In this document: one piece after another, positions 63,401 to 64,000 of the stretch | How the letters are laid out: the number at the start of each line of letters is the position of its first letter | How positions within the stretch are numbered: position 1 is the first letter of the stretch | From: Scalesia atractyloides | Taxonomy: Eukaryota; Streptophyta; Magnoliopsida; Asterales; Asteraceae | Assembly (NCBI GenBank): GCA_947069175.1 | Contig: CAMTDV010000022.1 | Coordinates: 34,597,476-34,661,475 of the forward strand | Length of the DNA stretch: 64,000 nucleotides | Direction: 5' to 3' | The notes under the pieces: generated by a model | Databases searched by the model: none | Seen by the model: only the letters and a program-made list of their open reading frames with translations | Told to the model about the DNA's origin: nothing | Program-made: the position numbers and the translations under genes

Positions 63401-64000
63401 TTTGCATTTGTCAAAACAACATATCCCAAGTACTATGTTTTTAATGGTATTTCATTGCATAATGTGGTTTTTGCAAAAAGACATATGAGTAGGGTATGAA
63501 AGAAAATTGTCATTTCAGGTGGGAAATTTAGTTTAAAAATTGTTGCTCCCACCATTTGAGCATCATACCCCTCTCTATGAATTCATTTTGAAGCTCAGTT
63601 TTAGAGAATGATTTTGTACCTGCCTCATCATTGAGGGCAAATATAGTGGATATAAACTGTGGTGTAATTTGAACATCAGCTTCGCTCACCTTTGAGATGA
63701 TAATAAAGGGCTTTTTATCTCGAAGTTAAAAGTCATAATTTGCCCAAGACTCTTGAAGAGTGTCCAGATATATGGGTGCATCAGCGTTGATATTTAGATG
63801 TGGTGAGGATGTCGATTATTGAATGGAATTCGGTGTTGGTGTCAGTTACGATGAGATATGGAAGGTAATTGTGTGGTGCTTTCAAGTTGAGAGCCACTGT
63901 GTAATGAAATCCTATTAGAAAATATTTTGAACATATAATCTTTGTAGATTGTGAGAGTGGTTGACGATGAAAAATCTTTTAGAAAATCTTTTGAGTAGAT
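60409..64000 (-). pseudogene. Extra ORF of a SIRE-like copia element, broken and cut by the window edge
   Basis: Read right to left, 63960-63400 shows FISTIFALNDEAGTKSF, FKLNFPPEMTIFFHTLLICL and FAKTTLCNEIPLK, which occupies the same place as FILHVFAMSLAHRKGGYDS in the other copia extra ORF. Then come a low-complexity Pro/Thr/Val region (63085-62400), a helix-like segment with IAKEIWTHARMYLQLQKQ (62305-62021), a Lys/His/Ser-rich linker, a charged coiled-coil (KREEVIAAERNKRKRDKK, 61474-61262), WSTKSLLDEIMRIEKLKL (61234-61049) and a C-terminal domain (60873-60409) with LKKQKEMSAKDMKTYENELR and AHRLKDEDLKVLLRLELE. Stops and frameshifts are frequent. The pol genes would lie beyond 64000. Function unknown. 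Confidence 0.65.

Overview
This is a plant nuclear window, most probably from a member of the daisy family (Asteraceae). It is AT-rich, host exons are few and short with GT..AG introns, and most of the sequence is nested transposable elements. The Asteraceae call is an inference from the style of the retrotransposon accessory ORFs (a proline-rich ORF ahead of a chromovirus gag, and long extra ORFs after SIRE-type copia pol). No search was run.

Layout. (1) 1-3422 and 20496-23932 are two near-identical copies of a 3.4 kb block, each holding a dead 1.9 kb PIF/Harbinger transposon. (2) Between them lie a gypsy gag remnant with PBS and LTR (4014-7396) and a 12.66 kb copia element on the minus strand (7402-20058, 5-bp duplication ATTTA, about 450-bp LTRs, SIRE-like RT). 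After pol the copia element has a 2 kb spacer and then a broken extra ORF of about 900 codons. (3) 24823-41525 is a nest: a solo LTR of about 3.4 kb (duplication TTAGA) sits 2 bp inside a Tourist-like MITE and was itself split by a 13.3 kb full-length chromovirus of the same family (27388-40685). (4) 41529-49600 holds MITEs, microsatellites, a truncated copia 3' end and an organelle-like insert between 185-bp direct repeats. (5) 51255-55243 (minus) is the one convincing host gene, a seven-exon homologue of the N-degron E3 ligase PRT1 with two RING domains and a ZZ domain; a 1.1 kb element with 141-bp inverted ends lies just downstream. (6) 56234-59636 has no recognisable gene. (7) 59637-64000 is the 3' LTR and extra ORF of another SIRE-like element that runs off the window.

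The most interesting system is the copia element. A degenerate motif (plus strand about WWTACGCYGG, sense CCRGCGTAWW) occurs many times in its non-coding parts. It forms a perfect palindrome next to the LTR TATA box, is scattered through the pre-gag leader, and recurs between pol and the extra ORF. The extra ORF seems to have its own plant-like transcription unit: a TATA box, a pyrimidine-rich leader, and a 5'-UTR intron whose acceptor lies 2 nt before the ATG. A TE-encoded factor recognising motif arrays in its own non-coding DNA, as VANC proteins do in VANDAL elements, is a testable but unproven explanation.

Other notable structures are a 143-bp tandem array with a hairpin in every unit just upstream of the chromovirus gag, and a GC-rich LTR hairpin with a compensatory base-pair change between old and young LTRs.
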